Notes: a model not told the origin generated them from the sequence alone. Shown: positions 1 to 6,031, counted from the first letter of the stretch. The stretch is DNA of 6,031 nt from Planctomycetaceae bacterium (GCA_947440895.1 CANETO010000138.1:1-6031); one strand, 5' to 3'. Numbers and translations are program-made.

Positions 1-260
1 GGGGCCCGAGTGCGGGTGGGGCAGGGGCTGGTGGTGCAGCAGCAGGAGGTAAGGCAGCCGCTGGCAAGCCGGCTGCCGGCTCAGCCACGGCCGAACCGCC
101 GCGTCCCTCGGGGCCACCCATGGGACGCCACATGTCGCGAAAGGAAATGATCGACCGAACTACTCCCCAGCAGCGTGCTCAGTTTCAGGAGTATTTTTCC
201 AGGGTGGAGCAACGTCGACAGGCGCTCGGCCTGCCGGCGGGGTGGGGGCCTCCCCGCTGA
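1..260 (+). CDS. 3' end of a small conserved protein, paralogue of the next gene (partial, function unknown)
   Basis: The frame beginning at base 3 is open up to the TGA at 258-260, and the start lies upstream of the window. The 85 visible residues have two parts. About 40 residues are low-complexity and rich in Gly, Ala and Pro, typical of a flexible linker. They are followed by a charged, helix-prone tail (135-233) that starts SRKEMIDRT, contains RAQFQEY and ends RRQALGL, then PAGWGPPR. The tail matches the C-terminus of the protein at 441-1064 at about 21 of 34 aligned positions, so the two genes are paralogues in tandem. The nucleotide match (for example GAAAGGA, ATGATCGACCG) and the shared linker-then-box arrangement support this. 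By analogy the missing N-terminus probably carries a membrane anchor, but that is inference. I do not recognise a named family. An ATG at 132 is internal to the frame and is not preferred as a start, because the frame is open and coding-like upstream of it. Confidence 0.8.
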   Translation, partial: GPSAGGAGAGGAAAGGKAAAGKPAAGSATAEPPRPSGPPMGRHMSRKEMIDRTTPQQRAQFQEYFSRVEQRRQALGLPAGWGPPR

Positions 261-310
261 AGCGTGCAACGCTTTACGGCTCACCTTTATCGGTCTTCGG
301 TCGGCCGCTC

Positions 311-345
311 GGAAGTAAGGCGAGGAAGTAAGGCCAGTAAGTAAG
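311..345. repeat. Short AGTAAG direct repeats in the spacer
   Basis: GGAAGTAAGGC occurs at 311-321 and again at 324-334, a 13-base period. Two overlapping AGTAAG copies follow at 336-345. The TAA triplets place stops in all three plus-strand frames, so translation cannot run from the upstream gene into the next one. The purine-rich units resemble weak Shine-Dalgarno-like sequence, but most lie too far from any start to serve as a ribosome site. The origin may be simple slippage. Function is unknown. Confidence 0.55.
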
Positions 346-348
346 AAT

Positions 349-353
349 AGGGG
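349..353 (+). promoter_or_regulatory. Possible Shine-Dalgarno site for an upstream ATC start
   Basis: AGGGG at 349-353 lies six bases before an ATC codon at 360-362 that is in frame with the gene annotated from 441. It also overlaps the in-frame TAG at 348-350 that closes the frame upstream. The TTG at 441 has only a GGTGGG stretch two bases away, which is too close for normal spacing. The site therefore favours initiation near 360, on an unusual codon. It is a short motif in GC-rich DNA, so chance is possible. Confidence 0.3.
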
Positions 354-440
354 TGTGCCATCAGCTCGGTTGCAACGTTCGGTACGAAGCACACAGGCCG
401 CTCCGCTGCCGCTCCCCGTTCCCGTTGGATCTGGTGGGCG

Positions 441-1064
441 TTGGGGTTCCTGGCCCTCGTGGTGATTGGATTTCTGATCGCCTGGGGCGGGGGCTGGATT
501 CGTTTCACGACCGATCCGCGGGTTGTGGAGATTCAAAAACTCCATCGGGATCTGGAGGAAAAGTACGTGGCCTCAGGGGGCCCGAAGACGTTCGTCGAGG
601 CGGCGGCGGGCATCGCGGCGATGGCCCAGATTCGTCAGAAGATGGATGTCCTACCGGCGCACCTGCGGCCGGCAGCGGAGAAGTCGGGGCAGGATCTGGT
701 GGCGATGTATTTCCGGGGCCAGATGAACGCCTATTTTTCCAAGCCGCCTGATCAACGCCGCGTCGAACTCGACCGCCAGATCAGGCAGTTTGAGATGCTC
801 CGCAAGGCCTGGGAGGCGAGCAACGCCATGATGAATATGGTACGTGGGGCCGCCCCGTCGGGCACGACAGCCGCTGCCGGACAACAGGCTGGCCAGAGCG
901 GTGCTCAGCAACAGGCGGCACAGCGTCCCGCCAACACGGAAGCCAACCGGATTCGGTCCCGAAAGGACATGATCGACCGCACCAGGCCCGTTGAGCGTGC
1001 GCAGTTCGATGAGTATCGACGGGCCATGGAAGAGCGTCGCAAGCAGCTTGGGCTGAAGAATTGA
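441..1064 (+). CDS. Single-pass membrane protein with conserved C-terminal RAQF/EY/RR box (function unknown)
   Basis: From TTG 441 this encodes 207 residues, ending at TGA 1062-1064. Residues 2-20 form a hydrophobic membrane segment (GFLALVVIGFLIAW). After it come an alpha-helical region with PRVVEIQKLHRDLEEKY, a Gly-containing turn, and a charged helical segment around residues 98-122 (YFSKPPDQRRVELDRQI). A low-complexity Ala/Gln/Gly linker spans about 137-165, and a conserved tail at 173-205 begins SRKDMIDRT and ends RRKQLGL. The tail matches that of the gene ending at 260, so this is the second copy of a tandem pair, probably co-transcribed with it. The start is doubtful. The same frame is open back to 351 and encodes a basic stretch ending RSRWIWWA, which would complete a normal cytoplasmic n-region and the membrane helix. 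That stretch has no ATG, GTG or TTG, but an ATC at 360 follows a good AGGGG. An ATC start would give 234 residues. The bulk of the protein is probably outside the cytoplasm. I recognise no enzymatic motif and no named family; the style resembles planctomycete conserved hypothetical proteins. Confidence 0.85.
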   Translation: MGFLALVVIGFLIAWGGGWIRFTTDPRVVEIQKLHRDLEEKYVASGGPKTFVEAAAGIAAMAQIRQKMDVLPAHLRPAAEKSGQDLVAMYFRGQMNAYFSKPPDQRRVELDRQIRQFEMLRKAWEASNAMMNMVRGAAPSGTTAAAGQQAGQSGAQQQAAQRPANTEANRIRSRKDMIDRTRPVERAQFDEYRRAMEERRKQLGLKN

Positions 1065-1075
1065 TCAGATGTGGT

Positions 1076-1099
1076 CGGGATATCGCCTGCGACATCCCG
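1076..1099. terminator. Hairpin at convergent gene junction, possible bidirectional terminator
   Basis: CGGGAT at 1076-1081 pairs with ATCCCG at 1094-1099. After one mismatch the stem continues for about three more pairs around a short loop. It begins 12 bases after the stop of the small membrane-protein gene and lies 75 bases beyond the stop of the minus-strand TPR gene. Position suits a terminator acting on both strands. No T-tract follows on either strand, so intrinsic termination is not assured. A second imperfect inverted repeat (TCAGGC at 1107-1112, GCCTGA at 1135-1140) lies beside it. Confidence 0.35.
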
Positions 1100-1173
1100 G
1101 AAGCATTCAGGCTGACGGTGGGTTGATACGGGCTGCCTGACGATACGCGCCAAGAAGAAGGACCACTGGGTCG

Positions 1174-4100
1174 TCAGCCCGCGATACCGAGGGCCGCCTC
1201 GACCTCCTTGAGCCGCTTGCGATCGTCGGTGTCGAGGCGGCGTCGATCAAGCCCTGCCTTCTTCGCGTCGCGAAGCACATCACGGGCGTCGTCCAGCTTG
1301 CGATCGGCCACCAGCGCGCAGGCGAGATGCAGCCGCTTCTCTGGCATTCGATCCAGAGCGGCCTCGCGCAGCACTTTGACGGCGTCCCCCGGGGTGTCGC
1401 CGGCCAAGAGCGCGAGGCCCAATGTGTCGAGGAGGCTCGGATGCGGTCCCTGCTCGGCGATTGCCTCGTCGATGAGTTGCTTCGCCTCTGCGGCCGTTTC
1501 CGGCCGAACGAGCTGCATCGCGAGGTTGTTTTGCACGATCACGCGTTGCGTTGGCGGCAGGTCACCACCGGCAAGCAGCTCCCTGTAGATGGCCGCGGCC
1601 TCCTCATGGCGGCCCCGCAAGGCTTTGAATTCCGCCTGAAACAGCGAGATGTCCATGCTGTCTCGGCTGGTCCGGGGAGTTGTGTCGAGCCAGCTCTCGA
1701 CCCGTGCGGCCTGCGCTGGGTCCGCGTCCGTCGTCCGCAGGACCGATATGGCGGCCTGCAGGAACGTCGCTGAACCAAGCCGCTGCCTATTGGCCTCGAG
1801 CATGTCGAGTGCTTCGGCCGTCTGCCCCCGGCGAGACAGAAACTCGGCTCTGGCGACGAGCCCGGCGGCAGATCGCTCGGCAAGTTGTTCAAGCAACGTG
1901 TCGGCCTCGTCATCGAGACCAAGCTCCTCCATCAGCGCGGCTGCCAATCGCTGTTGGTTGGGGTTCGGGGTGGACGACGGCTCCGAGGTAGCGAGCCGCC
2001 GGACAGCGGCGATGGCGGCCGCTTGATCGTCCTGCGAGATCGCCAATCGTGCCTCGAGTGCGATCACCGAGGCCGCCGTCGGCTCCCGTGTGGTCAGGGT
2101 CTTCAGGTGCGTTGCGGCCAGTTCCGATTCATCGTTGCGGATCAGTTTCTCCACGCAGGCGGCCAGTGCCTCAGGGGGTGTCTTCGGATCTGCGGCGAGC
2201 GTTAGAACGTCTTCGCGGCAGTCCTCCCAGCGGCCTGTCCGATCGAGCAGTTCAGCTCGCTGCATCCGCTCTGGCGTGGTGAGCGGCCTCCGGTCGGCAA
2301 GCGCTTCGAGCAGGATGAGTGCCTGCCGCCATGCCTCGGCCTCGGGCCGGCTGGAGAGAACACTGACGCTGAGAATCATGTCCTCGACCGCTGGCTTTCC
2401 ATCACGATCCTGATTGCGAGCGAGTTCCGCCACGGCCTCTTCCACGTCACGGTAGTTGCCGTCCCGTACGGCCAGTTCGGCCAGTGTTCGGCGGGCCCAT
2501 ATCCGCATGTCCTCGGAGGCAACGCTGTCTCCCGTGGCGCTGACAATCCGTCGCAACACGGTGCGGGCCTGCGATGGCCGGTTAGAGCCTGACAGGAGCG
2601 TGACCAAGGATCGGATAAACGTTAGATTTTCGGGGCTGAGTTCCACCGCCTTTTCGAGCCGCCCGATCGCGGCAGGCACATCTCCCCGCAGGAGTTCCAG
2701 GTCGGCGAACAGCCGCTGAAGCAGCGGCCAGCCTGGCCGTTCGTTCTCGGCCTCGACGAGCAGATTCCTCGCGGACTCAAGTTCCGCCAAGTCCTCCGCG
2801 GCAAGCTTTGCGGCCGGTGGTCGCCGGCTATCGCCGGCCGCAGCGGGTTGCGACCTCCCCACGGCAACCTCCAGCATGATCTTTGCCGCCGATGCGGCGC
2901 GGCTGTTGGCGCTCTCCGGCCCGCAGAGGCGACTGATCTCCTTCTCCGCCTGAGTGGCCTTGGCTAGGTCGCGTTGCTCACACGCCATTTCGAAGAGGGC
3001 GAAGTGCGCCTGCAGGTTATCCGGATGGCCCGCAAGGTAGGCCTGCCAGATGCGTTCGGCTCCGGCAGCATCGCCCCTGCCCAGACGGATCGAGGCGAGC
3101 GCCGCCAGCAGCGGCCCCGACTGTTCCGCAGGCAGCGTTGCGGCCTTTGATTCGAGACCCTCCAGGATGGCGTTGGCCTCTTCTGCCGGTGCCCGCGCGA
3201 CCAGTCGGGCCCGCAGCACGAGCAGCCGCGGATCATCGACGATGGTGGCGGGAATCTTCTCCCACTGCTGCATGGCCGCGGCCATGCCCTGCTGCTTGAG
3301 CGTCGCGACGATGAGCCGCTCCCAGAGCTGCGGGTCGTCGTTATGGGCCTTGATCGCCCGGGTTAAGAAGGCCGTCGCCGTCTCGGCATCACCAGCGGCG
3401 ACGAGAGAATCGTACCGGAGCGACGCGAGCTGGGCCGCCGGCACGGTGTCGGCACGCTCGAGTTCGTCGAGCAACTGCGTGACCTGCGACCAGTCGCGGT
3501 CCGGTGCCGGCAGCCGCAGCTGGTGCGTGCCGCGGAGTCGTAGCAGCGGCTGCCACACCTGCGGCTGCCGCAGCAGCTGGTCCTGCCCCAGTTCCTTGGC
3601 GATTGCCTCGTAGGCTGCCAAGGCCTTCTCCGGCTTGCCGGTCGCGGCCAGTGCAGCGGCGGCGGTGATCCGCGCGGATAGCGACGAGGAGTCGCGGCTG
3701 AGCAGTCGCTGGCTGGCGGCAAGCTGTTCGTCGACCTGCCCAAGTCGAGCGTGGCACTCGGCGAGCAGCAGGTCGACCTGTCGCTTCGGTTCGGGCGACT
3801 CCGCCACGAGCGGCCGGAGGGCATCAAGCTTCTTGACGGCGGCCAGCCACTGCTGACGTGCGATGAGGAGCCGCACGTCCAGCATCTCGATCGCGGGATT
3901 TGTCCGACTGGCAGCTTTGGCCAGTGTCTGGATCGTCTGCTCGGCTTCATCGAGCCGTTTTGTGAGCAGCTGGACGTTGGCCAGTGATATCAGGATCGCC
4001 GGGTCTTCAGGAAACCGCTCGAGCGCCTCCTGCAGCGGGGCAAGAGACTGCTCGGGATCGCCCCGCCGGAGGGCGACTTCGGACAGACCGAATGCGCCAT

Positions 4101-5034
4101 CGGGCAGTTGTGGAAACAGTTCGGTGGTCTTCTTGGCCAGCCGGGTGGCATCGTCGAACCGGCGGTCTGCCAGGGCGATGGCGAAGCCGGTGGCCAGCAC
4201 GTCGCGGTCGTCGGGGGCTAGGGCTGCTGCGCGATCGATGGCCTCGGACGCTTGACGTGGCTCACCGTGCCCCGCGAGCCACCTCGCCTGCGCCAGCCAG
4301 GCCCGGTGATCTTCAGGGGCGGTCTCCCGCAGGTTTTCGAGCACCCGCTGTGCCGCCTCTGGATCCTCACGTTTCTCGTTGAGGATCATTGCCAAGAGCA
4401 GCGATGCCTCCGTGACGAAGCGACCGGGCTTCCACGTGGCGTCGAACGCCTTTCCTGCCGGATCGAAGCCGGTCAGGCTGGCGGCCAGGGTGGCGGCATC
4501 GGTGATGTTGTCGTTGCCAAAGTAGGCGCGGGCGTCAAGTAAGTCGATTTCGTCGGGGTCGATGCCGTCAGCGGCGAGCGTTTCGGCCGTCGCGGCTGCG
4601 GCCTGCTCGCGCAGGATGACGATTTCCTGTCGGGCCGTGCCAAACTGTCCGAGTTCCAAGAGCGTCACTGCCAGCATTCGTCGCAGCTTCAGCGAGTCTG
4701 AATTCTTGCGAACCGCGGTACTGATCGCGTCGAGGGCCGCCTCACGCTGTCGCCGGCCGGCTCCCGGAAGCTCGGCCCGGGTGCGCAGCAAGGTGGCATA
4801 TTCAGCATGCGCCGCGGCGTCGTTCGGCGACTCCTTCAAATAGAGGCCGTAGAGCCTCGCCGCTTCATCGGTCTCGCCAGCCGCGACCCGCTCCCGGGCT
4901 GCGGCACCCAGTTCTTCCGTCCATCGCGCGCGGCGGGCGCGGTATGCGATCGGGGCGACCACCGCCGCGACGACGGCGGCGATGCCGAGCAGGATGAGGA
5001 GGCCTTTCAGGAGACGTGAGACGCGGGGCGTCAT
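1174..5034 (-). CDS. Giant membrane-anchored tetratricopeptide-repeat protein
   Basis: From the ATG at 5034-5032 the protein has 1286 residues and ends at TGA 1176-1174. A basic start (MTPRVSRLLK) leads into a membrane helix at about residues 11-30 (GLLILLGIAAVVAAVVAP), followed by RARRAR. The rest is a long alpha-solenoid of TPR-like helix pairs. Examples are AAGETDEAARLYGLYLKESP (51-70), GEPRQASEAIDRAAALAPDD (257-276), RGDPEQSLAPLQEALERFPE (324-343), GKPEKALAAYEAI (466-478) and GDVPAAIGRLEKAVELSPEN. The C-terminal 120 residues (NNLAM, LLDTLGLALLAGDTPGDAVK, LHLACALVADRKLDDARDVL) resemble the closing TPRs of large bacterial TPR proteins, including PrsT-type proteins of exosortase systems. No exosortase or PEP-CTERM gene is visible, so that link is only a resemblance. 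TPR proteins are scaffolds for protein contacts; no catalytic domain is seen. The frame could extend to a GTG at 5103 (1309 residues), but that adds a non-hydrophobic stretch ahead of the anchor with no ribosome site, so ATG 5034 is preferred. Its own site is weak (GAGG about 12 bases upstream). It converges on the small-protein genes and diverges from the CBM-like gene. Confidence 0.92.
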   Translation of the reverse strand: MTPRVSRLLKGLLILLGIAAVVAAVVAPIAYRARRARWTEELGAAARERVAAGETDEAARLYGLYLKESPNDAAAHAEYATLLRTRAELPGAGRRQREAALDAISTAVRKNSDSLKLRRMLAVTLLELGQFGTARQEIVILREQAAAATAETLAADGIDPDEIDLLDARAYFGNDNITDAATLAASLTGFDPAGKAFDATWKPGRFVTEASLLLAMILNEKREDPEAAQRVLENLRETAPEDHRAWLAQARWLAGHGEPRQASEAIDRAAALAPDDRDVLATGFAIALADRRFDDATRLAKKTTELFPQLPDGAFGLSEVALRRGDPEQSLAPLQEALERFPEDPAILISLANVQLLTKRLDEAEQTIQTLAKAASRTNPAIEMLDVRLLIARQQWLAAVKKLDALRPLVAESPEPKRQVDLLLAECHARLGQVDEQLAASQRLLSRDSSSLSARITAAAALAATGKPEKALAAYEAIAKELGQDQLLRQPQVWQPLLRLRGTHQLRLPAPDRDWSQVTQLLDELERADTVPAAQLASLRYDSLVAAGDAETATAFLTRAIKAHNDDPQLWERLIVATLKQQGMAAAMQQWEKIPATIVDDPRLLVLRARLVARAPAEEANAILEGLESKAATLPAEQSGPLLAALASIRLGRGDAAGAERIWQAYLAGHPDNLQAHFALFEMACEQRDLAKATQAEKEISRLCGPESANSRAASAAKIMLEVAVGRSQPAAAGDSRRPPAAKLAAEDLAELESARNLLVEAENERPGWPLLQRLFADLELLRGDVPAAIGRLEKAVELSPENLTFIRSLVTLLSGSNRPSQARTVLRRIVSATGDSVASEDMRIWARRTLAELAVRDGNYRDVEEAVAELARNQDRDGKPAVEDMILSVSVLSSRPEAEAWRQALILLEALADRRPLTTPERMQRAELLDRTGRWEDCREDVLTLAADPKTPPEALAACVEKLIRNDESELAATHLKTLTTREPTAASVIALEARLAISQDDQAAAIAAVRRLATSEPSSTPNPNQQRLAAALMEELGLDDEADTLLEQLAERSAAGLVARAEFLSRRGQTAEALDMLEANRQRLGSATFLQAAISVLRTTDADPAQAARVESWLDTTPRTSRDSMDISLFQAEFKALRGRHEEAAAIYRELLAGGDLPPTQRVIVQNNLAMQLVRPETAAEAKQLIDEAIAEQGPHPSLLDTLGLALLAGDTPGDAVKVLREAALDRMPEKRLHLACALVADRKLDDARDVLRDAKKAGLDRRRLDTDDRKRLKEVEAALGIAG

Positions 5035-5209
5035 TCGGAGGGTGCCTCGGGGATAGGGGCGAGATAAAAACGTGTCGGCAATCCACGCATCTGCTGGCAG
5101 CACGCCAGACGCTATTGAAGCTAACAGATATGAAAACGCGGTAAATCGCCTGACGGGCTATCCTTTATCCAACCCCGATGCAATCGCCAGCGCTCCTGGC
5201 CCATACCCC
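5035..5209. promoter_or_regulatory. Divergent intergenic region carrying 5' signals of both flanking genes
   Basis: These 175 bases separate the divergent TPR and CBM-like genes, so promoters for both are expected here. The stretch at about 5110-5147 is clearly more AT-rich than its surroundings. I cannot identify a convincing sigma-70 promoter: TTGAAG at 5115-5120 has no good -10 at normal spacing, and nothing on the minus strand scores better by eye. GCCAG at 5186-5190 and CTGGC at 5196-5200 can form a small hairpin ten bases before the ATG at 5210. A 12-codon open frame at 5178-5213 overlaps that ATG. Assignment as regulatory rests on position only. Confidence 0.35.
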
Positions 5210-6031
5210 ATGACATCATCCGCCACCGCATTGACCCTCGGCTTTTTGTTCGGCATCGCCGCCTGTGCCGCACAGGGGGAGGAACTCGTAGTGAATGGCT
5301 CTCTGGAGCAGATGGTCCATAATTTCCCGGCGGGGTGGGAGAAGACGGAAGACTTGAGCGGCCGCGTCACCGCTACGTGGACCATGGAGGAAGGCGAGGA
5401 AAGCGCCAAGTCGCTGAAGATCGACTGCACCGCGATCGCCCCATCGCTTGCGGCACCGGAGACGAGCCCCGTGCATGTGATGCAGCGGGGGATAGCCCTG
5501 AAGGCGGGGCAGAACTACACGCTCTCCTTCAAGGCCAAAGGCACCGGCATCGCGGACACGGCATTTTCCGTACGGATGCTGGACACGGGGAAACCGGACT
5601 CCCCACCTGTCTTCCAGACCACGGTCGCCGTGACCTCCGGATGGAAGGAATACCGGTTTGAGTTCGCCCCGAGCGGTGACATCCCGCGCACGAATTCGCT
5701 GCTCCGTTTTGCCCTCGTATCAACCGGCACGCTCTGGCTTGACGACGTGTCGCTGCGGGGCGGCACGGGCGTCGCCACAGACACGACCACGGTGCCGAAA
5801 TTCCAGAACCGGCTCGCCCGCCTGGCCGAGAAAAACCTGGTGCCGAATGCCTCTTTCGAATGCGGGTCCGATGGTTGGCTGTCCCTCGGGCAGCGGCTCG
5901 GCTTTGGAGGCAATGTCGCCGGCCTCTATGGCCAGGTCGAGTCTGGGCAGCTTGAGTCTGGGCAGCTTGAGTCTGGGCAGGGCCCGCAGGGCCCCCACGC
6001 GTTCCGGCTCACACTCGGCCCCGGCGTTACC
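5210..6031 (+). CDS. Exported protein with tandem CBM4/9-like carbohydrate-binding modules (3' end outside window)
   Basis: The frame is open from ATG 5210 to the window edge (274 residues, no stop), so the gene is partial. Residues 1-23 look like a signal sequence with a hydrophobic core (LTLGFLFGIAAC). IAAC at 16-19 fits a loose lipobox with Cys19, but the n-region has no Lys or Arg, which is unusual; cleavage after the following Ala residues is an alternative. Residues about 25-184 fit a CBM4/9-type beta-sandwich: ELVVNGSLEQ with AGW at the start, SLKI, then GQNYTLSFKAKG, GWKEYRFEF and the closing TLWLDDVSLRG. A second module begins near 208 (EKNLVPNASFECGSDGW) and runs out of the window, with a 15-bp coding repeat inside it. 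Such modules bind polysaccharide and often precede a glycoside hydrolase catalytic domain. No catalytic domain is visible, so enzyme activity is only a guess. There is no Shine-Dalgarno before the ATG, and no alternative ATG, GTG or TTG start was seen in frame back to about 5141. The gene is divergent from the TPR gene. Confidence 0.85.
   Translation, partial: MTSSATALTLGFLFGIAACAAQGEELVVNGSLEQMVHNFPAGWEKTEDLSGRVTATWTMEEGEESAKSLKIDCTAIAPSLAAPETSPVHVMQRGIALKAGQNYTLSFKAKGTGIADTAFSVRMLDTGKPDSPPVFQTTVAVTSGWKEYRFEFAPSGDIPRTNSLLRFALVSTGTLWLDDVSLRGGTGVATDTTTVPKFQNRLARLAEKNLVPNASFECGSDGWLSLGQRLGFGGNVAGLYGQVESGQLESGQLESGQGPQGPHAFRLTLGPGVT
5939..5980 (+). repeat. 15-bp in-frame minisatellite encoding ESGQL repeats
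   Basis: GAGTCTGGGCAGCTT occurs at 5939-5953 and 5954-5968, and its first 12 bases recur at 5969-5980. The copies are identical over the shared bases. The unit is a multiple of three and lies in the reading frame of the CBM-like gene, giving ESGQL, ESGQL, ESGQ at residues 244-257, followed by GPQGP. It probably sits in a surface loop of the second beta-sandwich. Exact identity suggests recent slippage, and copy number may vary between strains. Confidence 0.9.

Noticed and set aside
81..545. Minus-strand open frame of 154 codons across the first gene end and spacer
   Set aside because: It is antisense to the paralogous tail, which is conserved in the plus-strand frame, and its translation is Pro/Arg-rich and low in complexity.
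353..751. Plus-strand open frame of 132 codons starting at GTG 353
   Set aside because: It overlaps the well-supported membrane-protein gene in another frame and its translation is Gly/Arg-rich with no recognisable fold. The 441-1064 frame has a membrane helix and a paralogue.
3050..3613. Long plus-strand open frame inside the TPR gene (and several similar ones)
   Set aside because: These are antisense frames produced by high GC content opposite the TPR gene. Their translations are Ser/Arg/Ala-rich without domains, whereas the minus strand gives continuous TPR repeats.
5035..5103. GTG start at 5103 for the TPR protein
   Set aside because: It would put 23 non-hydrophobic residues before the membrane anchor and has no ribosome site. 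ATG 5034 directly precedes a normal basic n-region and helix.
5111..5150. Sigma-70 promoter candidates in the AT-rich part of the divergent region
   Set aside because: TTGAAG at 5115-5120 is followed by GTAAAT only after a 20-base spacer, and minus-strand candidates are no better, so no specific promoter is called.
5515..5913. Minus-strand open frame of 132 codons opposite the CBM-like gene
   Set aside because: The plus strand encodes a recognisable signal sequence and CBM4/9-like pattern through this stretch; the minus frame is its shadow.
1..6031. CRISPR array, tRNA, rRNA, insertion sequence or phage genes
   Set aside because: No regularly spaced repeats, tRNA-like folds, transposase or integrase motifs, or terminal inverted repeats were seen. 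The only repeats are the two short clusters listed.

Overview
The window looks like chromosomal DNA from a GC-rich bacterium. The most likely source is a planctomycete or a close relative in the PVC group. This is inferred from protein style, not from a marker gene: small membrane-anchored proteins ending in an RAQF-EY-RR-LGL type box, a giant membrane-anchored TPR protein, a secreted protein with CBM4/9-like modules, weak or missing Shine-Dalgarno sites, and non-ATG starts. There is no rRNA, tRNA, CRISPR array, transposase or integrase, and no evidence of recent horizontal transfer.

Layout. (1) Bases 1-260 are the 3' end of a plus-strand gene that begins outside the window. (2) Bases 261-440 are a spacer with short AGTAAG-type repeats. 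Its last 90 bases or so are probably the unannotated N-terminal coding part of the next gene. (3) Bases 441-1064, or about 360-1064 if an ATC start is used, encode a single-pass membrane protein that is a paralogue of the gene in (1). The two share a strongly conserved C-terminal box after a low-complexity Gly/Ala/Gln linker. (4) Bases 1065-1173 are a convergent junction with hairpin-forming sequence. (5) Bases 1174-5034 on the minus strand encode a TPR protein of about 1286 residues with an N-terminal membrane anchor. (6) Bases 5035-5209 are a divergent intergenic region that must hold the 5' signals of both flanking genes. (7) From 5210 to the window edge runs a plus-strand gene for an exported, possibly lipid-anchored protein. 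It has one complete CBM4/9-like beta-sandwich and the start of a second, the latter interrupted by a 15-bp in-frame minisatellite.

How the genes may work together: the two small paralogues form a tandem pair and are probably co-transcribed. The TPR gene is convergent to them and divergent from the CBM-like gene, so only the latter two could share a regulatory region. All the gene products appear to be membrane-associated or exported, but nothing in the sequence proves one pathway. I do not see a demonstrably new system. The most distinctive signals are the duplicated C-terminal-box family, the apparently missing start codon of the second copy, and the ESGQL coding minisatellite.
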